A stretch of 64,000 nt of DNA, from positions 108,057 through 172,056 of the forward strand of contig NZ_RQUZ01000004.1 of assembly GCF_003992065.1 (NCBI RefSeq). The letters run 5' to 3'. Under the pieces are notes generated by a model. That model was not told where the DNA came from. It searched no databases and saw only the letters and a list, made by a program, of their open reading frames with translations. Of the stretch, positions 10,049 to 18,060 are shown piece after piece. The DNA comes from Veillonella seminalis. Lineage in GTDB: Bacteria; Bacillota; Negativicutes; Veillonellales; Veillonellaceae. Each line of letters starts with the position of its first letter. Position 1 is the stretch's first letter. Both the position numbers and the translations under genes were made by a program.

Positions 10049-10601
10049 GTTGCTCTACCCCCATAGGACGTCTTTTTTTGAATTTCACGCCATCTCGTTT
10101 TAACGTTTCGTGGATTGAATCAATTAAATTTTCAGTGCGACCATAAGTAGTGTCTATGACACAATCGCACTTCTTATACACCGGTTTCCAGCGTTGCATC
10201 ATCGTTTCTACAAAACCGGCCACATCGTTATAATCCATGGTCGGCCGTTTACCAATACGACGATTCACCCGCTTCACTATGCGGTACTCGGCTGCCCGAA
10301 TACCGATAATATACGCATACCGCTGTAAATATCGTACCGTCCGTACATCAAGGGGAAAATTACCGCCTACGGAAATAATACACTCATGATACATGCAAAC
10401 TTTCTTTAAAATTTCTCGTTCCGCCGAGCGAAACATCTTCTCGCCGAGCTTCTCATAAATTTCGGCTATGGGCAAATTATAGCGCCGCTCCAAAAGCCGA
10501 TCCGTATCAACGAACTGCCAACCTTTGGCTTCTGCCAAGTTGCGTCCCAAATGACTTTTGCCGCTCCCCATAGTACCGATTAAAATTATATTTCGTTTCA
10601 T
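10014..10601 (-). CDS. Shikimate kinase-like P-loop kinase
   Basis: A 195-residue P-loop kinase of the AroK/gluconate kinase type. Walker A is GTMGSGKS at 9-16. VDTDRLLERR matches the shikimate-kinase substrate aspartate region, FRSAEREIL matches the conserved FRxxE segment, and GKRPTM resembles the lid arginine segment. The glycine-rich loop reads VGGNF where shikimate kinases usually have GGG, so substrate identity is not certain. No other aromatic-pathway gene is nearby, and the partner in the operon is pfkA. Confidence 0.72.
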   Translation of the reverse strand: MKRNIILIGTMGSGKSHLGRNLAEAKGWQFVDTDRLLERRYNLPIAEIYEKLGEKMFRSAEREILKKVCMYHECIISVGGNFPLDVRTVRYLQRYAYIIGIRAAEYRIVKRVNRRIGKRPTMDYNDVAGFVETMMQRWKPVYKKCDCVIDTTYGRTENLIDSIHETLKRDGVKFKKRRPMGVEQHEKYCNSNERR

Positions 10602-10789
10602 TACTTAATCCCGCCTATTACAGATTGTGTCATACATAATCACAAACGGTTACCTATTACCGTCTCTTCATCATGTATGATACCCATTTGATTTTATTTT
10701 ACTACATCACAGCATTTAGTAAAAGTACAAAACGAATAGGATTTAAAGAAGTTAAGAAAATGTTTAGGATTTGGATGAAAAGCGTATTA

Positions 10790-10818
10790 AAAAAAGCCAT
10801 GACAAAAGTCACGGCTTT
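10790..10818 (-). terminator. Terminator of the type IV pilus operon
   Basis: AAGCCATGAC (10794-10803) pairs with GTCACGGCTT (10808-10817), one mismatch, four-base loop. On the minus strand it is followed by TTTTTTT, a few bases after the last pilus gene's stop. Confidence 0.85.
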
Positions 10819-10821
10819 AAG

Positions 10822-11286
10822 TTAAGAGCTGATAGTAAATTGGATATGAAGTTGATTATTTTGTTTATTCAGTTGCTTTGGCTCTATTTTTAATTGAGGG
10901 TTATCGGCACTGATTTCTTCTGCCACAGTAAAATACTCGCGTAAATCACCAACCACTTCTACGGCAAGTATATTCCTTTTTTTATTCTCCGACTCTTCTA
11001 TAGCAACAATTGTTAATACTTTACCGCTTATATATTTCATGAGCTTATCTTTGATAGCTTCTTCCGTAATTTCTTTCTTGTCTGTTGCCATAATTAATTC
11101 ATAGGCCGGACTACTTACAACGATTTGCTCTGCTTCATTCTTTAAACGCTGATTTTCCTTCATAGCCAACAAACCGGATTGTTCATGATGAAACCAAATT
11201 ACAAGTCCCGCACCCAATAAAGTACAAATAATATAACTACTTATAATTCGTTGTACATATTTAGGATTGAGATTTATTCTTTTCAT
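10822..11286 (-). CDS. PilO-like pilus assembly protein
   Basis: Last gene of the pilus operon, about 154 residues from the ATG at 11286 (MKRINLNPKYVQRI); the frame extends to 11346. One N-terminal transmembrane helix (IISSYIICTLLGAGLVIWF) is followed by a short coiled-coil and a C-terminal alpha/beta domain. This is the layout of PilO, the inner-membrane partner of PilN. Sequence signatures of PilO are weak, so the call rests mainly on topology and on position after PilM and PilN. It overlaps the PilN gene by 26 bases. Confidence 0.55.
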   Translation of the reverse strand: MKRINLNPKYVQRIISSYIICTLLGAGLVIWFHHEQSGLLAMKENQRLKNEAEQIVVSSPAYELIMATDKKEITEEAIKDKLMKYISGKVLTIVAIEESENKKRNILAVEVVGDLREYFTVAEEISADNPQLKIEPKQLNKQNNQLHIQFTISS

Positions 11287-11773
11287 ACTTTCCAGATAAT
11301 TGAAATGTATGTATTTTACGATTTGCATCAATTCCTTGTTTTGCATTAATAGTAACTCCTTTCAACGTATTTTTGATTTTCTGACTAAAAGCTAATGCAA
11401 TCTCCGGCTTAGTACACATACCTGTTATAGTAAAACCATCATCTGTAAAAACAATCGTATCCAAAATAATTTCTGAACCTGCAGAATCTACAATATGTAA
11501 CAAAATACTTTGTGTTATACTATGTTTCATTTCCTTTTTCAATCTTATTTTTAAAATTTTATCATAATTTTGAGCGGCTATATGATTAGCCTTACCTGCG
11601 TTTTCCAATTGGCCTATCTCATCGCTTAAAATTTTATTATCATGATACCAATAGATTGCTATTAACCAAAAAGACATTGTTAAAGCAGAAAAAATAAGAC
11701 TAATAATAATTATTAGACTTTTATAATGCTTATAATAATACTCACATCGAAATGGCAATAACATAAAATTCAT
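11261..11773 (-). CDS. PilN-like pilus assembly protein
   Basis: A 170-residue protein starting MNFMLLPFRCEYYYKH, which resembles the cytoplasmic N-terminal peptide that PilN uses to bind PilM. It has one membrane helix (about 18-42), a helical segment (DNKILSDEIGQLENAG) and a C-terminal ferredoxin-like region. AGGTGAT precedes the start. The call is inferred from topology and from its position between PilM and the PilO-like gene. Confidence 0.6.
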   Translation of the reverse strand: MNFMLLPFRCEYYYKHYKSLIIIISLIFSALTMSFWLIAIYWYHDNKILSDEIGQLENAGKANHIAAQNYDKILKIRLKKEMKHSITQSILLHIVDSAGSEIILDTIVFTDDGFTITGMCTKPEIALAFSQKIKNTLKGVTINAKQGIDANRKIHTFQLSGKYEKNKSQS

Positions 11774-11812
11774 ATCGTATCACCTGCCATCAATTGAATG
11801 TTACACTCATTT

Positions 11813-12709
11813 CTAAATCTTGTATATTAACCCCTTTTTAATTTTTTCTTTTATTATTCCCCGATAAGCCAAACCTATGGCCATATCAACTAAAAACGGA
11901 TCAGACCTTTCAATCATTGAAGATTCTCGTAACTCTACTTCTTCAATTTTTTCAAATGGAATACTTGTAAGCTTACTATATTTTTCAAAAACAGCTAAAC
12001 GATCATCTTCACTTAATTGCCACTGTAATTTTTCATAAAAATAAACACCTGCAATCCCACTAACCCCATAGCTAAATAAAGTCATTTCAATTTCTTCTAA
12101 TTCTTTCATTATATCAATATCAACAAAAGAAACATTTTTAGTACAAAGACACACACAATTATACCAGCCGGTTAATTCCAAAGTGTCTTGATGAACAATT
12201 CCAATAACGGCCCCTTCTTTTTCAACAAAACGATGTGCTATAGGCCCAGGTGCATAATCAATAATTTTAAGATTACCACCGCCCTTTAAAACTCCTGTAG
12301 CTAATTCTGCAATCTGTTCCTTTTTTAATGCCACCACATATATTAATTTATCTCTGCCTGAAATTCTCTCTTGATTAGGCAAATCTATAGATACAAAATC
12401 AAAATAATATGATCCTTCCGGCCATGTAACAAATTCCGGCACCGACCAATGTAACATCTGTTTTATCTCCAAACGAGATAGTGATGGAGTTACTATAACT
12501 TTTTCTTGCCGTTCACTTACAGCAGTAATTCCTATAGGTATTTCTTCCAAAGAATATGTACTTACTAACCGCTTACAATCATTTAATAAAGAATCTTGAC
12601 GTTTTTCAACAATAATATCATTAATAATTATTCCCTGCTTAGTCTTTGTCATACCAATAGCAACTGTCTGCTTATTTCCCATAGCAATTCCGATAAAGCC
12701 TGAGCTCAT
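11813..12709 (-). CDS. pilM: PilM-like actin-fold ATPase of the pilus inner-membrane complex
   Basis: A 298-residue soluble protein with the N-terminal phosphate-1-like opening FIGIAMGNKQTVAIGM and a segment RLEIKQMLHWSVPEFV that matches the PilM family pattern around KEIKEALKWELEQYLP. The C-terminal DPFLVDMAIGLAYRGI corresponds to the family's typical NPFATAIGLALR-like ending. PilM is a cytoplasmic actin-like protein that docks to the PilN tail. It is shorter than many PilM proteins (about 350 residues). Confidence 0.72.
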   Translation of the reverse strand: MSSGFIGIAMGNKQTVAIGMTKTKQGIIINDIIVEKRQDSLLNDCKRLVSTYSLEEIPIGITAVSERQEKVIVTPSLSRLEIKQMLHWSVPEFVTWPEGSYYFDFVSIDLPNQERISGRDKLIYVVALKKEQIAELATGVLKGGGNLKIIDYAPGPIAHRFVEKEGAVIGIVHQDTLELTGWYNCVCLCTKNVSFVDIDIMKELEEIEMTLFSYGVSGIAGVYFYEKLQWQLSEDDRLAVFEKYSKLTSIPFEKIEEVELRESSMIERSDPFLVDMAIGLAYRGIIKEKIKKGLIYKI

Positions 12710-12734
12710 TCCCTAACAACCCCTTTTTAATACC

Positions 12735-13226
12735 TTACTGTAAACGACTTACTCTTTCCACTTTAATAGATTTAGGCCATGGTCCCGGTGTTTCACTAAA
12801 TCGTACTGAATATGATACGCGCTGACCAGTAACTGTATTTCTGTATTGAACAGTAAAATCACCAACATTACTATAGTTTCCCGGCCGATTTAATATATAC
12901 GTTACCGTATTAACACCTTCATTTTCATATACTACTTCATGTTGTACAGGCATTATATCACCTTTTTCACTATATTCCCTTAATAAACAGCCAATAATAC
13001 CTTCCGCTCTATAATTTATAGCGGTTAAAGCTATTTCATCATGTGTTATTCCTACGATAACATTTATTTCATCACTCATAGCTGACCAAAATAATAGTAA
13101 AACAGTCCCTATAATAAGCCCTATATATGTAAAAAAGCCTCCATTATGATAAGCATTCGTTCTTGTTTTCTTCATAAACCAAGAAGAACAGTATTTACAT
13201 TTATCAATTATCAATTTTTTTGTCAA
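12735..13226 (-). CDS. Minor pseudopilin-like protein with TTG start
   Basis: 163 residues. A hydrophobic helix (FFTYIGLIIGTVLLLFWSAM) follows NGG after a basic stretch of about 30 residues, as in prepilins. The glutamate normally at mature position 5 is absent. The start is TTG at 13226, supported by GAGGAG eight bases upstream. The gene overlaps the previous one by 23 bases. It may be a PilX-like or GspK-like minor pilin, or a bitopic accessory protein. It is placed in the pilus operon by context. Confidence 0.55.
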   Translation of the reverse strand: MTKKLIIDKCKYCSSWFMKKTRTNAYHNGGFFTYIGLIIGTVLLLFWSAMSDEINVIVGITHDEIALTAINYRAEGIIGCLLREYSEKGDIMPVQHEVVYENEGVNTVTYILNRPGNYSNVGDFTVQYRNTVTGQRVSYSVRFSETPGPWPKSIKVERVSRLQ

Positions 13227-13830
13227 TATATCGACTCCTCGGCGGTGAAAATTGAAAGTAGCTTAAATTTGGAAAAACTGTAATATCCGTCATCATTTCA
13301 AACTGATTACCATTTCTTTTATTAGCTGCACCTACAACTTTAAATAACCATTTCATATGAACAGGACTATCTGGTGAAGTTTGCTCAAACGGCTTACACC
13401 CATTGACAGGCTCTACCATTAAGAGCCCCCAACTCGGACTAATTGTATTAGAAGATAACGCCTGTTTTTGCCCATCGCTTAAAACTCGCCTTGCTTCAAG
13501 TTCCTCAATACCAAACCACCGAAACCCATCATATAAAATATAGTTCCCTGTACGACCTACCGTGATAGGCTTATCTGACTGTTTAGCAAAATTAGCTATT
13601 GTCAATCGTGTTGTCATACTATCTAATAAGACCTCATTTTCAATTTGCCATTGTTGTACCCACTGTACAGAGGTAATCATTAAACTAAGCAATGTGCCTA
13701 GTGCTACACAAATAATCATAGTACTAATTAATAATTCAACCAGTAAAAAACCTGATTCATTCTTCTTCCTTATTAGGTAACAATCCCGGCCAAATATATG
13801 TGGAAAAATGAAGTATTTCTTGATTGTCAT
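13204..13830 (-). CDS. Minor type IV pilin-like protein
   Basis: 208 residues with a class III signal motif ESGFLLVELLISTMIICVAL: cleavage is expected after Gly, giving Phe at +1 and Glu at +5. The globular part (residues 50-208) has no signature I recognise. It overlaps both neighbours, which is the pattern across the whole minor-pilin cluster. Likely processed by the prepilin peptidase encoded nearby. Confidence 0.75.
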   Translation of the reverse strand: MTIKKYFIFPHIFGRDCYLIRKKNESGFLLVELLISTMIICVALGTLLSLMITSVQWVQQWQIENEVLLDSMTTRLTIANFAKQSDKPITVGRTGNYILYDGFRWFGIEELEARRVLSDGQKQALSSNTISPSWGLLMVEPVNGCKPFEQTSPDSPVHMKWLFKVVGAANKRNGNQFEMMTDITVFPNLSYFQFSPPRSRYIDKKIDN

Positions 13831-14239
13831 AATAACCTGTTACCTCTAATTCTTTTACAATCATGTTGTGTACCTGCTTAGAATTAATAACACGAACCAA
13901 CTTATAAGGTTCTTGTACCAATGGTAATTCTCCTAACTGTCCAAATCGTTGATAGTTATATTTTCCTTCCTCCATAGCAGTAATAGCAACTTGCACAATC
14001 ACCTGTGCCTGTTTAGCACTTCTCCACTGAAGAATTGCAGTTCCTATCATTACTGTAATAGTCAAAATAAATATAGCTATAATTATAGTCCCACCTAAGG
14101 CCTCAGCATATAAATACCCCTTAGAATGTTCCTTCAATCCATCGAATCCTAGGCGTTTGTTGCGAAAAAATATACTTACGATATTTTCGTAATACATAGT
14201 CATAAATTTCATAGCTATATACATTATTCTGCCCATCAT
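13757..14239 (-). CDS. Minor pilin-like protein
   Basis: 160 residues. The prepilin-like motif is KGYLYAEALGGTIIIAIFIL, with Gly at -1 and Glu at +5 of the predicted mature protein. A leader of about 40 residues precedes it. The ATGATG start at 14239 has GGGGAG close upstream, but this gives a 119-base overlap with the preceding gene, so a later start is possible. The small C-terminal domain is not recognised. Confidence 0.65.
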   Translation of the reverse strand: MMGRIMYIAMKFMTMYYENIVSIFFRNKRLGFDGLKEHSKGYLYAEALGGTIIIAIFILTITVMIGTAILQWRSAKQAQVIVQVAITAMEEGKYNYQRFGQLGELPLVQEPYKLVRVINSKQVHNMIVKELEVTGYYDNQEILHFSTYIWPGLLPNKEEE

Positions 14240-14642
14240 AACTCCCCAAATACATCTCCTGTTTTGTTTGCGAATTATTCACTAATTTCATAGAATCAGG
14301 CAATACAATAATTTGATTTCCCCATAGAGTTGCATATAGATTTTCCTTATATTCTGACTCATTTACATAAATTGTATTTAATGGTGATATTAATGAACCG
14401 GCACTACCATTAAATGAAAGCAACTGTGTTCTCTTAATAGTGTAATAAAATAATCGACTAACTCGATCAAATTGCAAAGATTCGCTCATAGTCTTTGATA
14501 TAGCAATCTGTGCCATACTTATTAATAAAATTAAAAGTGTACTATATATTAAAACTTCGATTAGCAAAAAACCGCTTCTACAATTATTAGTTACACTATC
14601 AGTGCCTTTTCTAGAAGTAATATATCTCATAAAATTAGTCAT
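14121..14642 (-). CDS. Minor type IV pilin-like protein
   Basis: About 173 residues from the ATG at 14642, whose ATGA overlaps the stop of the prepilin peptidase gene. The reading frame extends further upstream but that part lies inside the peptidase gene. The class III motif is RSGFLLIEVLIYSTLLILLI (Glu at +5). The C-terminal domain is unrecognised. Coupled translation with the peptidase gene is likely. Confidence 0.72.
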   Translation of the reverse strand: MTNFMRYITSRKGTDSVTNNCRSGFLLIEVLIYSTLLILLISMAQIAISKTMSESLQFDRVSRLFYYTIKRTQLLSFNGSAGSLISPLNTIYVNESEYKENLYATLWGNQIIVLPDSMKLVNNSQTKQEMYLGSYDGQNNVYSYEIYDYVLRKYRKYIFSQQTPRIRWIEGTF

Positions 14643-15244
14643 AGACTTTCTAAAAAATACATAATAGCCGCTGCACCACATAAAAAAGGACCAAATGGTA
14701 GTATACGTAGCATTCGCCCTGAATATAGGTAGTAGAAAATAACCCAACCGGTTCCCCCAACAAAAGCCAATAAAACAGTTTGATATAACGCAAAAGGAGA
14801 TAACCATAATGCAAATACACTACACCACTTTACATCTCCAAGCCCCAAACCATTATGAGTTAATTTACTGAACAAATAACCTCCCACTAATATAATTCCA
14901 GCCACTTTAACAGCTTGTAATAATGAAATGTCCAATAACCATATTCGAGTTAAACCACATATGAGCAAAAAAACAGCACCCTCATCAGGAAGAATCAGGA
15001 AATACTTATCGATGGTAGCACCCATAAAGAGAGTAAAACCGAAGATAATAGTTAATAAAATTTCAATTATATCCGTCATTAAATGACTACAAATTAATCC
15101 GCAAAAAGCTCCTATCAAAATATAAATTAACATTATTAATTTAGAACGCCGTTCTCGTCCTATATCAAATTCTTTCAAGAGATAGAATCCGGTAAAACCG
15201 GCCAACGCACCACTTAAACTGCCTATACTGCTGAGCAACCACAT
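14639..15244 (-). CDS. pilD: Prepilin leader peptidase (A24 family)
   Basis: Membrane-embedded aspartate protease that cleaves prepilin leaders. It has about six hydrophobic segments in 201 residues. The catalytic pair is in GATIDKYFLILPDE (first Asp) and GLGLGDVKW (second Asp). The N-terminal cysteine-rich methyltransferase-like domain of full-length PilD is absent, so this is a short form, and methylation ability cannot be assumed. It lies directly after the major pilin gene. Confidence 0.88.
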   Translation of the reverse strand: MWLLSSIGSLSGALAGFTGFYLLKEFDIGRERRSKLIMLIYILIGAFCGLICSHLMTDIIEILLTIIFGFTLFMGATIDKYFLILPDEGAVFLLICGLTRIWLLDISLLQAVKVAGIILVGGYLFSKLTHNGLGLGDVKWCSVFALWLSPFALYQTVLLAFVGGTGWVIFYYLYSGRMLRILPFGPFLCGAAAIMYFLESL

Positions 15245-15307
15245 ATACTAACCATTATGCCCCTTTTAATGCACTAAATACACGTAATTATATAAATATT
15301 TATAAAA

Positions 15308-15739
15308 CTAGTTTGCATTATTAGTACTATCAGTTGCCGTTACTACAATATGAGTTCCGGTACCACCTGCATTATTCTCAAAAGTAACGGCATACTCACC
15401 ACCTTTAGGTGTTTTTACTAATTCAGACAAATAGCCGGCTTTATATAAATCATCTACGGACGGAACTTCATCAGTCGCCTTATCTACCATATAAAGTTGA
15501 GCCGCATTTGCAATTGTCTGTGTATCCGCCTTAATTTTTGCATCACGCGCCTTATCTCCGGCAGATAAAAATTGAGGCATTGCCACAGCTGCCAAAATAG
15601 CTATAATAGCCACAACAACCATTAACTCAACTAGCGTAAAGCCGCCTTCTTTGTTACGTTTATCACGTAAAGCTTTATGATATGATACCAACCACTGTTT
15701 AACTCTTTCTTTAATAGACATAATTGATACATTTTCCAC
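15308..15739 (-). CDS. pilA: Major type IV pilin precursor
   Basis: About 143 residues. The prepilin motif GGFTLVELMVVVAIIAILAA is perfect, with cleavage expected between Gly and Phe and Glu at +5. The GTG at 15739 is preferred because TAGGAGG lies nine bases upstream; starts at 15763 or at internal ATGs are alternatives. Each leaves an unusually long cytoplasmic leader of roughly 24 to 41 residues, rich in Lys and Arg. The mature protein is short (about 110 residues) and lacks an obvious C-terminal disulfide pair. Confidence 0.88.
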   Translation of the reverse strand: MENVSIMSIKERVKQWLVSYHKALRDKRNKEGGFTLVELMVVVAIIAILAAVAMPQFLSAGDKARDAKIKADTQTIANAAQLYMVDKATDEVPSVDDLYKAGYLSELVKTPKGGEYAVTFENNAGGTGTHIVVTATDSTNNAN

Positions 15740-15766
15740 TCCAAACATCCTCCTAACACTCAATTA

Positions 15767-16951
15767 CTAAACATGTTGCATCGCTGTAACGGCATTAAAC
15801 ATAGGCAACATAACAGCAATAACTAATATAGCTACCCCTATCCCCATAAGAGATACCATAATCGGCTCTAATAATTGTTGTACCTTAGTCATATATCGAG
15901 TGGTTAATTGATCATAATAGGTAGCTCCATGATTTAACATATCCACCATGTCACCTGTTTCTTCTCCAATAGTAATTAATTCCCAAAGAAACCTATTCCC
16001 TAAATTAGATTTTTCCAAAGCATTTGCAAAAGAAGTCCCTTTAGACAATAAATCCAATACTTGAGTTTGCAATAAAGTAGCATAAGTATTACCCCATAAT
16101 GATTTAGTTAATACCAGCGTATCAGTTATTGTTAAGCCACTTTCTAATAAAATTGCCCACACTTTTGTAATTCTGGCCAGAAAAAAGCAATCAAACCACT
16201 CATGCCCACATCCATGTTGCCAAATATATTTTAATACAACCAAACGAAAATCTTTTTGGTGCCACAGACACCAACTCCCAAACACTAACCCTAAAGATAA
16301 TGCAATGCATAAATATAAATGTGCCGTAACTAAATCACCAAAATTAAAGAGTATTCTGGTTATAAATGGTAACGGTACTTGCATCGAATTAAAAACCTTT
16401 TTAAATGTTGGCAATATAAAAGTAACTGTAACACCTATAAATATCAACATAAGCATCAAAAGAAAAACCGGGTATGCAGCCGCACCACTCAACTGTCGTC
16501 GCCATGCCCATTGTTTTTCATAATACTCTTTGATTTGTTTAAAGCTATATCCTAGCGTTCCTGCAGCCTCACCAGCTTGTAATAAGGCACAACCTATACT
16601 AGGAAATCCAAAGCTCCTTAAAACCTGAGAAAGAGAATTTCCTCTCTGTACCGCTTCATTAATTGCTGAATAAGGGATATGTTTTATCGGCTTTGCGCTC
16701 AAAAATTGCATAACCCGGCGTATAGAAATACCGGCCTCCAATAATAAAGACATACGATACGAAAACTCTATAATATCTTTATAACGCCACTTTGACAAAT
16801 CTTTTGCAGAACACTTTATAGGTATAATACCAATAATTTGACACCCCTGATATTGTAGCTTTTGCACAATTTCTTCACTCGAATCAGCCCATATGGTATC
16901 TTCTTGTATCACCCCCTTTGCATCGAATGCTCTATATTTATATTGCTTCAT
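15767..16951 (-). CDS. pilC: Type IV pilus inner-membrane platform protein (GspF/PilC family)
   Basis: 394 residues with two GspF domains. The first begins near EFSYRMSLLLEAGISIRRVM and contains GYSFKQIKEYYEKQ. The second includes LLESGLTITDTLVL and ITIGEETGDMVDMLNHGATYYD, with hydrophobic helices at about 165-190, 215-235 and 365-390. The protein anchors the assembly and retraction motors at the inner membrane. It overlaps pilT by 14 bases. Confidence 0.9.
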   Translation of the reverse strand: MKQYKYRAFDAKGVIQEDTIWADSSEEIVQKLQYQGCQIIGIIPIKCSAKDLSKWRYKDIIEFSYRMSLLLEAGISIRRVMQFLSAKPIKHIPYSAINEAVQRGNSLSQVLRSFGFPSIGCALLQAGEAAGTLGYSFKQIKEYYEKQWAWRRQLSGAAAYPVFLLMLMLIFIGVTVTFILPTFKKVFNSMQVPLPFITRILFNFGDLVTAHLYLCIALSLGLVFGSWCLWHQKDFRLVVLKYIWQHGCGHEWFDCFFLARITKVWAILLESGLTITDTLVLTKSLWGNTYATLLQTQVLDLLSKGTSFANALEKSNLGNRFLWELITIGEETGDMVDMLNHGATYYDQLTTRYMTKVQQLLEPIMVSLMGIGVAILVIAVMLPMFNAVTAMQHV

Positions 16952-18047
16952 AAGACTGCTCTAATACCTCCTTAAATTCACTACGGTTTCCCCATTTACT
17001 CTTTAGTGCTGCCACCGCCATTTCCATAGTCTGCATTGGTGGCTGAGTCTCTTGAATTGAAACAATTTGAGGCTCCTTACGTTGCCGTATCAAATTTGCT
17101 ACGGCCGGTGTATTCAATAAAATATCACGTACTACGACAAAATTCTTATCAAACCTTAATAAGCGTTGACATAATACTGCCCTTAACACTTGAGATAATT
17201 GAGCTCTTACTTCTTCCTGTTGAGACGCAGGAAAAACTGATATCATCCGGTTAATAGCCATTACTGCTCGTTGTGTATGTAAAGTAGCAAATACTAAATG
17301 ACCTGTTTCAGCAGCATGTAATGCCGCTTCTAAAGTCTCACGGTCGCGCAACTCTCCAATCATAATCACATCCGGATCTTCACGTAATGCATCACGAACT
17401 CCTGCTGCCATGGATTCCATATCCTGACCTAATTGCCTCTGATGAATTAAGCTTTGCTTATTTTCAAAAGAAAACTCAATAGGATCCTCTAATGTAATAA
17501 TATGTTTATGACTCTCTTCATTAATACATTGTAAACAAGTAGCCAAGGTATAACTTTTACCTGATCCTGTAGGCCCGGTAACAAGAACTAATCCTTCTTG
17601 CAAATGAACAATACGATGTAGCAGTTTTCCGGCTTCCCCATCCGGCATAGCTAAGGACTGATTATATAAAATACGTAACGTACCACAACGCTGTTGTTTA
17701 GCACGATATAAATGAACCCTTACTCTAATATTTTGAAATGAAAATGCACTATCTTTTGAAAAAGTTTTATATAATTTACGGGTATCAGCTACTTGGTCCA
17801 ATGATACTTCTCCTATTTCCTGTTTTCCCGTACATATATTTAACTGCTTATTATCCCCATTTTTCACATTCCAATAGCCTCGTTCACTTGCCGTAATAAT
17901 TTCTGAAAATAAAGTATCTGACACTTTAACCCCTTCATGTCTAACTAAATCATTACCTAAGCGAAAATAAGGCTCCTGGTTACTTTCAAGATGAATATCT
18001 GTTGCACCTTCAGCAATTGCTTTTAACAATAAAGCACTCAAACCCAT
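16938..18047 (-). CDS. pilT: PilT-like retraction ATPase
   Basis: 369 residues of the secretion ATPase superfamily. Walker A GPTGSGKSYTLA, the Asp box TLEDPIEFSF, Walker B LREDPDVIMIGELRD and the His box ETGHLVFATLHTQ are visible. The motif set (RDRETLEAALHAAETGH) is PilT-like, and the C-terminus lacks a zinc-binding insert. Such ATPases depolymerise pili for twitching or DNA uptake. It starts 13 bases after pilB. Confidence 0.85.
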   Translation of the reverse strand: MGLSALLLKAIAEGATDIHLESNQEPYFRLGNDLVRHEGVKVSDTLFSEIITASERGYWNVKNGDNKQLNICTGKQEIGEVSLDQVADTRKLYKTFSKDSAFSFQNIRVRVHLYRAKQQRCGTLRILYNQSLAMPDGEAGKLLHRIVHLQEGLVLVTGPTGSGKSYTLATCLQCINEESHKHIITLEDPIEFSFENKQSLIHQRQLGQDMESMAAGVRDALREDPDVIMIGELRDRETLEAALHAAETGHLVFATLHTQRAVMAINRMISVFPASQQEEVRAQLSQVLRAVLCQRLLRFDKNFVVVRDILLNTPAVANLIRQRKEPQIVSIQETQPPMQTMEMAVAALKSKWGNRSEFKEVLEQSYEAI

Positions 18048-18060
18048 AAAAAATCACCCG

